From Cervus elaphus (taxonomy: Eukaryota; Chordata; Mammalia; Artiodactyla; Cervidae), in the NCBI RefSeq assembly GCF_910594005.1, contig NC_057826.1:85061163-85125162 (forward strand): DNA of 64,000 bases. The letters are read 5' to 3'. The translations under genes and the position numbers were made by a program. Below are positions 11,383-22,769 of the stretch, one piece after another. The notes under the pieces were generated by a model. It did not search any database. It was not told the DNA's origin and saw only the letters and a list, made by a program, of their open reading frames with translations. How positions within the stretch are numbered: the stretch's first letter is position 1; the number at the start of each line of letters is the position of its first letter.

Positions 11383-12666
11383 AAAAAAAAGAAAAAAAAA
11401 TGTATTGTAAACATATTAATTCTAATTTCATATTGTAAAAAGAAAAAAGTTCAACTGCTTTTTAAAAAAACCATATAATTATTTGAGTTTTCTATTTATT
11501 TACCCATAACCTGATTAGTTACACTATCTTGGGCAAGTCAATCCTCTTCTATGAGATTAATTTAACTTCTTGGAAAATAACAACCCACACTATATAATCT
11601 CTAAGTCTTAGTTCAAATTTCCTGTGGTTCTTAAGAGAGGCAGCACTGGTAATTTTACTTTTAAAGCTATTCTGTTACTCTTGGTCAGTCTAATACAACA
11701 AGGATCTTTATACTTCTCATCTGCAAACCAGAGACATTCAGGTTACTTCTGAAAACCCTAGAACTTCAATTAAACTTCAACACAGAAGTGAGACAGGATA
11801 TACCTAAATGTAAAATTCAAATAATTTTTGAAACTCTTTCACAGTAACTTTAAAGTCTGTATGTGTAAGGGGGCCCAAGCGGAGTAGTTGTGGACATAGT
11901 TAATCACAGAATTTCAGACCTGAGGTACAAGTGATTGTGACCAGACAGTTGACTGATAGATGGGTAGAAGCACAGATATGCATAGATACACAAAGAGAAG
12001 AAAAGGGAAAACTACTTGTATAAAGAAGAAGAATTTCAGAATAGATGTCTATTGAACTAACAGCCATTTATAAGAATTAAGAATCCTGCCTTTATTAAAC
12101 TTGATGAGCATATAGTCTGAATTTTTTTTGAAGTAGTCCAAATCTTAGGTACTCTATACAACTGGATCTCAACTAAGATGCACATCAGAACTACCTACAG
12201 AACTTTCTAATTTATAATTGCCCACTGAATCAAAATGGAGCAGAGGGATACAAATAAGTAGTTTTTTATAAAAAGTTCCAGATGAGATTCTGATGACATA
12301 CTAAAAAGTCATTTTATGGCCTGGAAATTCCAAAAATTTAAAGTCTACTTAACTTGTAAGCTATCACATCTAACAAGGCATACAATCCATGGATTTTGTC
12401 TGGAAAATAGTTATCACATCACTTAAATTATGAAAAACATGCTTTTGCCATTATAGACCCAATCCTTTCTTAAGATACATTTAATGAATAGTGTCTGCTT
12501 ACAGGTGACAACTGCCGTATGATAAATGTGATTACTAACCATTTTACAACCACCCCTCTTAATACCCACACAGCAATACAAACAGCAATGGGAACAGTAA
12601 CTGACTTTAGGTTTTGTCTATACGAAGTTCAGTGTTAGTACTCTGAAAAGACATGAAAAAGGAGAG

Positions 12667-12870
12667 GCAACCTGAGGCAGTGGTTCACAGCAAAGAATCT
12701 AGAGCCAGCCTAGGTTATAATTCAGCCTTAGTCACTTTTCTGTGCCTCAGTTTCATCATCTTGTAAATGAGAATAATATTAGGAGCTCATAGCATTGTTT
12801 TAAGAATTAAATGAGTTATTACAAACAAATGCTTTAAAATAACATTATTCTCAATAAATATTAGCTATTG
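12667..12870 (+). repeat. MIR SINE
   Basis: A good MIR match with landmarks in order: 'gaatctagagccagcctagg', 'tgtgcctcagtttcatcatc', 'gttttaagaattaaatgag' and 'ctcaataaatattagctatt'. Its last 15 bases were duplicated by the insertion at 12871-12917. Confidence 0.88.
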
Positions 12871-12917
12871 TGTGGAATGGGGAGGGAGGTGGGAGGGAGG
12901 TTCAGGAGGGAGGGAAA
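12871..12917 (+). mobile_element. 47-bp L1 3'-UTR fragment with perfect 15-bp target duplication
   Basis: A G-rich 47-bp segment ending in A's lies between perfect copies of AAATATTAGCTATTG (12856-12870 and 12918-12932). It aligns with the G-rich 3'-UTR tract of the ruminant L1 on the minus strand at about 35540-35590 in this window. It carries a G-quadruplex-type pattern (GGGG, GGG, GGG, GGG at 12879-12897). Both ends of the source UTR are missing. Confidence 0.85.
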
Positions 12918-14178
12918 AAATATTAGCTATTGCAACAAAATAAAATATGATTTGTATGTTCATTTCTTTCAGAGGTGAAAGATTTTTCTGAAATTATCTT
13001 AGAATCAGTTTGTCACTTTCTTTTAAGAAAAGCTTTGATTTCTCACCTTTGCCATTATAGATTCAATCAATCCTTTCATGTAAAGATACTTTTTAAGGAT
13101 CTTGACTGAATTGAATTTAACCTACAGATCAAAATGGAGAGAACTGACATCTCTCCAGTAACAATACCGAGTGTTCTGATCCATTAACGTGATGTATCTC
13201 TCTGTTATTCAGTAAGTATTCAAAATACATACTTATTTTAGTTACTCTTACCAACATTTTATAGTTTTCAGCATACCAATCTTGCACGTATTTTGCATAA
13301 TATATCCCTAAGTACTTCATTTTTTTGATGTTACAATTTTTATAAACTGACCATATAAATTCACACATTAGCTCAAGTAGCTTTTTTTTTTTTTTTGGTA
13401 GATTCTTTGGGATTTTTTTCCCTACACAATGATGTCACCTTCAAATAAAGACAATAACTATTATTCACTTCTAATCTGTTTCTTTTTTCTTGCATTACTG
13501 TGCTGGCTAGGATCTCAAGGGCAATGCTGAATAGTATTAAGAAAGATATTTTTGTCTTATTTTCAATCTTAGGGGTGAAGTTTCTACCATTTAATATGAT
13601 ATTAGCTAAAGGCTTCTTATAAAATACCCTTTCATACATTAAACAACCCCCTTGTCTCCACTTTGCTGAATTTTATCATGAATGGATATTGAAAGTGACC
13701 AAAAGCTTTTACTGAATCTATGGAGATGATCATATGATTTTTTTTCTTAGTTGGCTGAGAAGGTGAATTTTATTGACAGATTTTTAAAAATATTTAATGA
13801 CCCTAATATTCCTGTATAAACTATTTGATCACTATGCATTAGCTTTTTATATACTATATTTAGTCAAAACAATTCTGAAAAAGAACAGGTTGGAGGACTA
13901 CCTGATTTCAAGAATTACTATCAAGCTTTAGTTAGTAAGACTGTGTTATTGGTATAAACATAGACAAATAGGTCAATGGAAGATAATAAGGGAGTCCAGA
14001 AATAAATTTATATACCTATCATCAATTGGTTTTTGGCAAAGGTGCCAAGATAATTAAATGGAGGACAAATTAATATTTTTGACAAATGTTATAGAACAAC
14101 TGGGTATCTATATGGGGAGAAAATGAACCTATAAGTTTACCTTGTATCCCATATAAAAATTAATTTCTGATAAATTGT

Positions 14179-14438
14179 AAGGACTTCCCTGGTGATCCAG
14201 TGGCTAAGAATCCACCTGCTAACGCAGGGGGCCTGGGTTTGATCCCTGGTCTGGGAAGAGTCCACATGCCCGTGGAGTAACGGAGCCTGTGTGCCATGAG
14301 TCTCTGCTCTGCAACAAGAGAAGCCACTGCAGTGAGAAGCCCATGCACTGCAACTAGAGAGTAGCCCCTGCTTGCTGCAACTACAAAAAGCCTGCATGCA
14401 ATAACAAAGACCTAGCAGAGCCAAAATTAATGTAAAAT
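14179..14438 (+). repeat. CHR-type SINE
   Basis: Head 'ggacttccctggtgatccag', B-box-like 'gggtttgatccctgg', and a body with the 'gcaacaagagaagccactgc' and 'gcaactagagagtagcccc' motifs typical of a full-length copy. An 8-bp direct repeat (ATAAATTG) flanks it. Confidence 0.9.
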
Positions 14439-15340
14439 AAATTGCAGACCTAAACTGAAAACTAAAACAACAAAACTTCTAGAAGTAAAATGTTTGTGAT
14501 CTTGGATTTGGCAAAGATTTCATAGTATACAAAAAGCATAAACTATAAAAGAAATGGGAAAAATTTGAAGAGACATTTCATCAAAGAAGCTGGAAGGATG
14601 GCAAATAGGCACATGAAAAGATGTTTAACATCATCAGTCATTAGAAAAGCGCAAATTAAAACCACAAATGACGTATCACCTACAGAGTAATCAGAACAGC
14701 AAAATCAAAGCAGCCTGACAATACCTACTGCTAGTGAGAATTGGGAAAAACTCAAAATCTCAAATCTTATTGGAAAGAATGAAAAAATGGAATATGCACT
14801 TCATAAGAAACTGCCAATCTCTTTTCCATACATTTATCATGTGATCCAGCAATCCTATTCCTGAGTACTTACCCAACAGAAATGAAAACGTTCACAAAAC
14901 TGAGATATTCGTACGCAAAATGTAAATGTTTCCAGCAACTTTATTCATAACGAAAACCTGGGAACAATCTAAATATCCATCAATTGACAAATGGATAAAC
15001 AAATTACAGTACCAATAAATGGAACATTACTCAGTAATAAAGAGCTCAAACTACACAAATGAGCCTAAAAGTATTATACTATGTGAAAGAAATCAGAAAT
15101 GAAAGGCAGGGGGTGGGATGAATTGGGATTAACATATATACACTATTGATATTATATATAAAATAGAGAATTAATGAGAATCAATTGCATAGCTCAGGGA
15201 ACTCTACTCAATGCTCTGTAATGATCTAAATAGGAAAGAAATTTAAAAAAGTGGGGGGGATGTATGTACATGTAAAACTGTTTTACTTCATTGTATACTA
15301 GAAACTAATTCAACACTGTAAAGCAATTATACTTCAATAA

Positions 15341-15555
15341 AGTGTGTGTGTGTTAGTCACTTAGTCGTGTCTGACTCTTTGCGACCCCATGGACTGTAGC
15401 CTACCAGGCTCCTCTGCCCCTGGGACTCTCCAAGAAAGAATACTGGACTGGGCTGCCATTCCCTTTCCCAGGGGATCTTCCTGACCCAGGGATCGAACCC
15501 AGGTCTCTCACATGGCAGGCAGATTCTTTACCATCTGAGCAACCAGGGAAGCCTT
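15341..15555 (-). repeat. Bov-tA SINE in an L1 tail
   Basis: Antisense Bov-tA: 'gtcgtgtctgactctttgcg' at the left and the tRNA head at the right. It splits the L1 3' end; 'cttcaataaa' on the left and 'cttcagtaaa' on the right are the diverged target duplication. Confidence 0.9.
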
Positions 15556-16124
15556 CAGTAAAAAAATAATTAAAAAAAAAAAAATGGCTACAGGTTGTGG
15601 GATTTCAAATATCTGAAATTCTGGAAAAGGAAAAACTACGGAGACAGAAATCATATTCATGGTTATGGGAACCAGGGGAGAAGAAATGATAGGAAGTGTG
15701 AAGGTCCACAGAGGAACTTTCTGGGGTGAAGAATGTTACATGTTTTCATTGTAACATGTGGTTCATGATTGCATATAACTGTCAAACTCAGAATGTACAC
15801 TTAAAAAGGTGAATTTTTACTGCTTGTAAACTTTGATAAACACAACCAAAAGACTGAAGAAGAAAGGTAGGGTATGGGAATCATTATGTTAAATTTCAGA
15901 AGAAAGTATGAAGGAAAGACAAAGTAAGTAAAGTATTCATCCTTTGTGGCCATTTGAGTGAAAACTAAAAACAAGACATGATATTTATCCTGCTGCATCA
16001 ACCAACATGTGATAAGTCTTCCAGGAATTCAAGTTTTCTTGTGTCACTGTGAGCTGCAGCAGTATATTACTTTATGACCCATAACAAAGTTACAGTTAGC
16101 CACATTTAAAATTAATCTTTGAAA

Positions 16125-16320
16125 ATCCCTGTTGTCCTGTGCTATGAGAGTTGGCCACTAATCACATGTGGTTATACTTAACTTTAACCAAATTTAAAAT
16201 TCAGTTTCTCAGTTGCACTACCACATTTCAAGTGCTCAGCAGACACATGGTGCTGGTGGCTACCACACGGGACAGGACATTTCCATCATCACAGATGTTC
16301 CATCAGTGCTGCTCTGGGTT
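16125..16320. repeat. MER-type non-autonomous DNA transposon (hAT-like)
   Basis: Contains the paired motifs 'ccactaatcacatgtggtta' and 'catttcaagtgctcagcaga', followed by 'gtggctaccacacgggacag'. Inverted pairs of these are typical of a common mammalian MER DNA-transposon family. I am not certain of the subfamily. Confidence 0.55.
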
Positions 16321-16796
16321 AAAAAAGATTTCTATCCTTCTTAGAATTTTAAGGCTGGAAACAACTGAACATATTAAGTCCAACATGTTCATTTTATAAA
16401 CGAAGAAAACAAGAGGCACAGAGATGTGATCTTTCACTCAAGATCTCTTCTCATCAGTTTACTTAACAGAAGTCTTAGGGTCTTCTATGTGCCAGACCCT
16501 GGGAATTCAAAGAAAGATAAGATTAAATTCCTGCCTAAAGGAATTCATAGTCTAGATGGGCGCATCGGCTCTGGGGGTTCTGAGCACGCAGGCTAACTAG
16601 AATTAGGCAAAGGAGGTAACACGGAAGTTTGAGTCATAGAGAACAATACTGACACAGCACTGAGGAAAAGAAAAGAATTCATTATTTCTGGAATATAAAG
16701 AATGAGAGAGGAGTGAATACACATGACATCAGAAAGTAATAAACAGATGCCACACCATGGAAAGCTATATGTTTAAGTCATCCTAAGAAACTTAGT

Positions 16797-17066
16797 TTTT
16801 TTTTTAAATTTTTATTTGTTTTTGGCTGTATTGAGTCTTTGTTGCTGCACCGGCTTTTCTTTAGTTGTGGTGTATGGGCTTCTCATCGTGATGGCTTCTC
16901 TTGCTGAGCAGCACAGGCTCTAGGTAATGCAGGCGTCAGTAGCTGTGGCGTCCAGGCTTAGCTGCCCCACGGCATGTGGGATCCTCCCACATGGGATCAG
17001 GCTTTGAACCCATGTCTCCTGCATTGGCAGGTGGATTCTTTACCACTGAGCCAGGAGGGAAGCCCT
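16797..17066 (-). repeat. CHR-type SINE
   Basis: Antisense copy beginning with a T-rich tail, then 'ggctgtattgagtctttgtt', GGCTTC-rich body and the reversed tRNA head 'attctttaccactgagccag'. Confidence 0.88.
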
Positions 17067-18379
17067 CAAAGTTAGTTTTTATTCCATTGGTGTTAGCCAG
17101 CCATGGATTGCAAAAAAATAGGTAAGGTTAGGTCATATTAGTCATTTAGGTTGCTATCAGAAGAGAGACAGGAAAAGGGGGGCCAAGAAAGGAGAGGAAT
17201 ATATAATTCAAGAATAGGTTTTTGAAATAAACTTAGGATATGAGAGCTTAAATGAGGTCAGTGATGGTAGGGAGAGAAAATTTGGCAAGAGTTGAGAAAT
17301 ATTTAGGGTTTATGTCTGATAGAACTTGTGAGTTTTCACTCCTTGAATTAGAGGAAACAGTATTATGTTTCAGTGACGACAGCTACATGTATCTACATTT
17401 GAAATTCAGGGGAAGGTCTGGAATGAAAATATTTATTTGGGAGTTGGTGCTAACTTAAACCACAAAGGTAAATGTGATAATCTCTAGCGAAAGTATGTAT
17501 AGAAGTGGACTAAGGACAAAAACCCAGGGAAAACAAACATGCAGGACGCTTCCCTTAAGAGAATCCACTGAAGGCAAGTGACTGAGAAGAGAGACAAGAA
17601 TTTCCAGGGGAAAGTTGTTAACACGAAATGTAGCAAAAAATACCTAAGTTATAAGCTGAAAAAACAAACTTTAAATTCTGCAATCAGACTGTCACTTGTG
17701 ATATCTACAAGAGTAGTTTCAGTGGAATGATGGGAGTTAAAAGTACACAATGGTTTGCAGTGAGGAGGTAGAAAGGGAAGTGTAGACTAATCTTTGAGGA
17801 AACTAGGATGAGAATAGGAGGAATACAGGTTCCTAGAGAGTACCTTGCTTTTGTATTATTTAAAGGATGAAAAAGACCTGACAGTGAAGGTTGACAGAAA
17901 GAGCCTGTGGAGAGGAAGGAACTGAAAATACAGGACAGAGAGCAGATAAGTGAGCAGACAGGCCTCATAATACTGTTTCTGAGCATCTCCATCTGAATGC
18001 CTCATAGACATCTAAAATACCAAAAATCCGAGGATGGACTCTGATCTTGCTCCTGCAACCTGATCTTTTCAACACTGTTTTCCATTTGAGTAAATGGCAC
18101 TACCATGTAAGCTAGTGCCTAGTAAGAAACCCAGAACTCCTTCTTCATTTCTTTTTCTTTGCTCCCCACACATAATCACCATTCTCCCCTTCAACATCTC
18201 TCAAAATATCAACTCCTATCTTCATCATTACTACTTCAGTTCAAGACAACATCTCTGTACAATTGGGTTTCTAACTGGCTCACTTACATCAGCCTAGCTC
18301 CCCTTCAATTCAGTCTACTAAGTGATCTTTTCATTGCCCATATCCGGTCATACTGCTCTGCTTAAAAATCCTTTAAGGG

Positions 18380-18795
18380 TCTTCTGTCATTTATCTTTAT
18401 ATCACCTATAAGAACTCACTCCATGGCTATCTCTCTGGCCACTTTCCTCCTTTGTTCTCTCCACTCCAACTCCACTAGCCTTGTCTCTTGATATATTCTC
18501 CTCCTATGTTGGGGCTTAATTCCTCCTCATCCTTATAATCTTGCCTTAAACATCACAGCACCAGAGAACTATGTTCTCCTGCTGTTACCTCCAGAGTTCC
18601 CCGTCTTTCTTCTTTAAGACACATGTCACAACTGTAATTCATTAGTGACTTGTGCAATCATTTAATTTTGTCTTTCCCATCAGACTGCAAACTTCTCAAG
18701 GATGCAGAAACAGCGTATGTTTTGCTCTTATAATACCATGTTCTCCTGTGCCTGGAACACAGTAGACTCTTAAACAATTTCTTGAATGAGACAAA
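18380..18795 (+). repeat. L2 LINE fragment
   Basis: The 3' part fits the L2 end: 'cagactgcaaacttctcaag', 'gtgcctggaacacagtagac', 'aatttcttgaatgag'. Pyrimidine-rich sequence upstream (18380-18600) fits the preceding L2 region. Very diverged. Confidence 0.65.
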
Positions 18796-19400
18796 TGAAT
18801 CAATAGATTAATTTGGGGCAGGAAAAGGGACGTCTCCTCCTGAGATTGAAGAGAATAAATAAGGATGAGTACGAATGAAGTTATGGTGACATTATGGAAG
18901 AAATGGACAATTTAGAGAAGTCATATAGCACCAATTTTCTTACACTGACAGTGTGTTGAAAGAGGGGGAATATTGTTTAAGTATGGCCAAGGTTTAAAAT
19001 GTCTGCTCAGGGGAAAAAGAAGCGGAGACAGGAACCTGACCAAGAATTAGTAAAGGACTCTTTTGTGATAGTTATGAGGGGAAAACTACATGAAGGTAGA
19101 AACCACAATACAAAAATCTACTAAAACAAATGAACCAGAGAGTGGATTTCTCTGTGAAAAGCCTAAATACTATTGACTTTAGTTCAGGAATAATGTCTGA
19201 TTTATTTTTGCCAGTAGAATTTATTGATAAGAATAACTTACAATGAACCTATTTGGAGGTAATTAGATCCTTCAAAATATCTGAGAAATCCACCAACATT
19301 TTCTTCTGTCAAGTTGTTTCACACAATCTTTTAATTACATAATTAATATGCTGGGAAAGTTACTTCTTTAGAGATAGCATAAAGGCAAACAATCTGTTCT

Positions 19401-19781
19401 TTAGTCAATTACAACAAATGTTTTATTGGTAGGATCCAATGAATCTTTTGTTGGTTCCCCAGGCCAATTAAGATAAGATACAAAGTGTGACAAAAATCCT
19501 ACCCAATCTCCAACTATTCTCCACTTCCAGGATGCATGAGAGATGAAACAAACAGCTTTGGAGTTAAGTAGCTTTTCCAGCTTAACAGTGGCTAACAGCG
19601 TTTGTGCCAGTGAAGAAAGTAACTCTAGGCTCACCTTTCCACTCCCCCTCCAGATGGTGCTACAGCTACAAATGGAGAAGAGTTTACAGCCTGAACAAAG
19701 ACAGCTTGCCTTATTACTGTTGTGCCATTTAATAGCTTCATCAGCTTTTAGCTTTATTTCCTGGTATGACCTTTTCCACAC
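19401..19781 (-). other. Unexplained 126-codon open frame in intron 7
   Basis: An uninterrupted ATG-to-stop frame on the same strand as PIAS1, starting MWKRSYQEIKLKADEAIKWH. It contains Cys pairs (SCLCSGCKLFSICSCS, about residues 26-41) and ends TNKTFVVID. I do not recognise the family. There is no flanking PIAS1-compatible splice pair, no signal peptide and no transmembrane segment. AATAAA in the DNA near its 3' end would fit a decayed LTR or retrocopy, but I cannot place it. In AT-rich DNA a frame of this length can occur by chance. A second small frame on the opposite strand (19871-20056) is also unassigned. Confidence 0.25.
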
Positions 19782-20599
19782 AGGCTCCCATAATTTAATA
19801 ATACTTTCTGACTAAATGACAGTCTAATACTATGTGGCAAATACCAAGATTCTCAAGAGAATGACCAGGAATGGAGTGTGAAAAAAGAAAAATTCTTCTC
19901 TTCATGTTCCTTCAAAGCAGGTGTTGGTCCCTTCTCTTACTTTTAGGGTCCCTCACTATCTCCTTGGCCTTGGCAAATGGTGCTTCTACTCCCTTAGACA
20001 TCAACCAGGCCTCCAGCTCTCCACTGTCTATCAAGGAATGCCTACAGAGGCATTAGCCACCAGTGTGCTCCTCTTGACTCAGAATATTTGCATTTTTTAA
20101 AAGAGCCTCTTTAAAGTAGAAAAATCCTTCAATGAACTCTTAAGGGCATACTGATATTCAGAGGTAGTGGAATCTTTTACTTTGGTATGAAAACAGGTTA
20201 GAACAAAAATAAACGCTATGCCACAAAGGGAAGCAAGAGGAAAGGTGGTCTTACTGCTTGAGTTTTTTTTTTCTATCAGAATGTTCCTAACTACAAATCT
20301 GATAGGGGCTCCATTAACCAACTCACATCAAGAATGTCCTTAACGGTAGCCATCTAACCTTCATCTGTAAAAGTTTTGTGTTCCAAGTGCCCATTTCCAG
20401 ATACCCGCAAATTCATTCATGAAGAATCTACTTCTTATAAAGAAGAGAATAAAGGAAGAGCTTAGTTTACTTCTTTGGAAAGGCCGTCAACCTCTGGGCT
20501 TAACCCTCACTGAGGGCAGAATAGTTTAGTTGCACTTTTCTACCTCTCAAGTTCAACAGAACAAAAGGAATGATCCTTTCTACCTAAGAATGCAGATTT

Positions 20600-20740
20600 T
20601 GGAGGAGTGTTAGATTATCATGTGGTATCATGTGGTATCTTGTTACAGATGAGGAACGAGCAATTCAGAGGAGGTAGACTGACTTTCCAAGGCTACACAG
20701 TTGACTAAAAGCAGAACTTATTTCATTATTTTATCTACCA
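20600..20740 (-). repeat. MIR SINE fragment (antisense)
   Basis: The 'cagatgaggaacgagcaatt', 'ccaaggctacacagttgact' and 'gcagaactt' landmarks are the reverse complement of the MIR core. It is preceded by a short 10-bp tandem repeat (ATCATGTGGT) near 20618. Confidence 0.7.
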
Positions 20741-21005
20741 CCCCACTGACTTTCTTTTTACTTTGTTAATGCAGGGATGCTGTCATCACATATCCCTGGA
20801 CGTTTTTCCTGGATAAACTTTTAATACACAATAATTGTTGTAAAATATATGCCAAGATTTTCTTTCCATCTTCTAAAATTCCTGAACATTTATTTTTATG
20901 AAGCTTTGGTAAAATATTCTGTGTTCATATACTGATGTTACAAAGTTAATTTTAAGATCAATAAAATACAAATTATACAATAAAGGTCATGACAAAGATA
21001 TTAAA

Positions 21006-21148
21006 ACTTTTTTTTTGGCCACACCATGCAGTATGTGAGATCTTAATTCCTCAACCAGGGAATTAATGTGAGATCTTAATTCCTCAACCATGCTCCCTGT
21101 AGTGGAGGCATGGAGTCTTAACCACTTGGCTGCCAAGGAATTCCCTAA
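21006..21148 (-). repeat. CHR-type SINE with internal 33-bp tandem duplication
   Basis: T-rich tail, 'ttggccacaccatgcagtat', then two copies of ATGTGAGATCTTAATTCCTC starting at 21033 and 21066, and the reversed tRNA head. The copies are 33 bp apart and nearly identical, so the duplication is younger than the SINE. Confidence 0.8.
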
Positions 21149-21330
21149 AACTACTGTTAAGTCTTGAATCACTCTAGCTCACAAAACAAGGTTTTCAGTG
21201 TTTTAATTCACAGTGACAACCTCTAGTAAAAAAAAAAAAAAATCTAAAATTTCTTGAGTTGAAAAAACACTATTCTAATTTTTACCAAAACAGTTCAGCT
21301 GCATAAATAAAACAAGATTATCATACGTAC

Positions 21331-21436
21331 TTAAAGCTCTAGAATGATCCGGGTTCCTTATTCCCTTTGCTCGTAACCTCTGAAGAAGAACTGTTGAGGA
21401 CAACTGTTTTACAAGATACACTGCCATGGAATAGTT
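21331..21436 (-). CDS. PIAS1: PIAS1 exon 7: end of PINIT domain and linker
   Basis: A 106-bp exon (35 codons plus 1 base) beginning at Asn277, after a CCAG acceptor at 21437-21440 and ending before a GTACGT donor. It encodes NYSMAVYLVKQLSSTVLLQR and then LRAKGIRNPDHSRAL, about residues 277-311, with the first base of the Ile312 codon. It forms the C-terminal helix region of the PINIT module and the start of the linker to the SP-RING. Unspliced read-through into intron 7 would give about 20 extra residues and a stop. All residues agree with human PIAS1 as I recall it, as expected for a strongly conserved gene. Confidence 0.96.
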
Positions 21437-21549
21437 CTGGAAAACAAACAAACAAACAAAAAACGATGTAGAAAACAAACAACATATGTAAGTAAATAGG
21501 TATATCTACTTTAATCCCAAAATGATAGAGAAAGAAAATTAACACCTGT

Positions 21550-21715
21550 TAAAACACCTACTGTGTGCAAACACTATCTTAGGTGTTTTCATGAACAGTA
21601 ATTCGTTTAATCTTAACCAAAAAGCTGCTGAGGAAAGTGAAATGCAGAGAAGTAAAAGAATTTGCCCTAATTTTGCAACTTTCAAGAGATAAAGCCAGAT
21701 CTGTCATGCTTCTGT
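21550..21715 (-). repeat. MIR SINE (antisense)
   Basis: Reverse-complement MIR landmarks: 'acctactgtgtgcaaacact', 'attcgtttaatcttaacc', 'tttgccctaattttgcaac' and 'gataaagccagatctg'. Confidence 0.8.
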
Positions 21716-22239
21716 ATTACTTGACTACCTATGCTTGAAGCTAACCATTTTAGGCACTTTTGTAAAAGAACATTGTTAAACATAAATATAAACCAAGGCC
21801 AATAAGATGTCAAAGTCATCGTAAACCATATTTAGTAAGTAACGGTAGCTATTTAAAAAATTACAAATTAGCTTGGTAATTTATACCATTTACCTCTCTC
21901 TATGCTTTAGTTATTGAAAAGACCCTGCTGGGGCTATTACCACAATAAGCAGAGGGAATACTGAACCGTCAAAGAGAAGTCGCTGGTTTGGCAAGTGAAC
22001 AGATGAATGTCCATCACCAGCAGAGGGATTAACCAGAGATGCAAGTAGGAAAAGAGAAACAAAGAAAAAGTTGATCAACAAGGCAAAGGAAAGGGTACAT
22101 GACTGGATAAGAGGAATAAAAGAGGGCTGAAGCTTATGAAGGGTAAGAGAGGTAAATGAGGAGGCCCACTTTCCACTTGGTATTGGAATCAAGAAGATCA
22201 AGTGACTGGGAAAGAAGCAAAAGGAAAAATAGTTATTGC

Positions 22240-22460
22240 CATCTTCAATTTATTAGCTATATAGAGCTTTGTATGCACTCTTAATGTATGCTATCCACTT
22301 CATTTAAACCTCAAAGAAGGCCTGTGAGAGATAGGTAGGGCAAGTACTTTTCTAAGTAAAGGATTGATGCAATGGAAGCACACAGAATATTTTTTAATTT
22401 AAAATTTAAAAACGTATGTAATCTGCTCATGATCATGTACCTGCTTGGTGACAAAGGTGG
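22240..22460 (-). repeat. MIR SINE (antisense)
   Basis: 'gagctttgtatgcactc', 'cttcatttaaacctcaaaga' and 'tgtgagagataggtag' fit the 3' half of MIR read in reverse; 'gatcatgtacctgcttggtg' fits the core further on. Diverged. Confidence 0.65.
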
Positions 22461-22769
22461 CACTAGAAATCAAGAGGAAAGAGTAGGGATATCAAGACAA
22501 AGGACTAATGGCCAAGGCCAGAGTGGTTCTCTATAGATCTTAACTTCACACACCATTTGATTTGACCCTCCTAACCTAGTCCAATGTACATCTCAACTTG
22601 CATTTACGTCCACTTTCTGGAAAACACATTGCCCTCTTTTGGCAAGAGAATATATCCCATAATACCCTCTGGAAGGTCACATTTTCATTTACAGAAACTT
22701 ACTGGTGCTCACATGTTATACAATTTCTGGGGGGAAAAGAAAAGTACCAAAGAAGCTAATGTGAGAAGG

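Larger units (their letters stand above)
13090..15585. mobile_element. L1 with 5' inversion (minus then plus), nested SINEs
   Basis: From about 13090 to 13865 the sequence is antisense L1 ORF2: its minus-strand frames encode pieces such as NCNIKKMKYLGIYYAKYVQD and ALEILASTVMQ. At about 13866 it switches to sense ORF2 ('acaattctgaaaaagaac...'), continuing to a 3' end near 15340 and A-rich tail. In L1 order the plus part starts shortly after where the minus part stops, the arrangement expected from twin priming. The plus half is broken by a CHR-type SINE (14179-14438) and by a Bov-tA inserted at the tail (15341-15555). Confidence 0.8.
10808..21330 (-). other. PIAS1: PIAS1 intron 7 (10.5 kb)
   Basis: Contains a U6 snRNA copy (11276-11382), a MIR with a 47-bp G-rich insertion (12667-12917), an inverted-5' L1 (13090-15585) holding two SINEs, an hAT-like MER fragment, a CHR-type SINE, an L2 piece, an unexplained 126-codon open frame (19401-19781), a weak MIR and a duplicated CHR-type SINE near 21010. 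I recognise nothing in 11400-12660, 15585-16120, 17070-18370, 18800-19390 and 19830-20595; short stretches there look like very old repeat. Confidence 0.85.
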
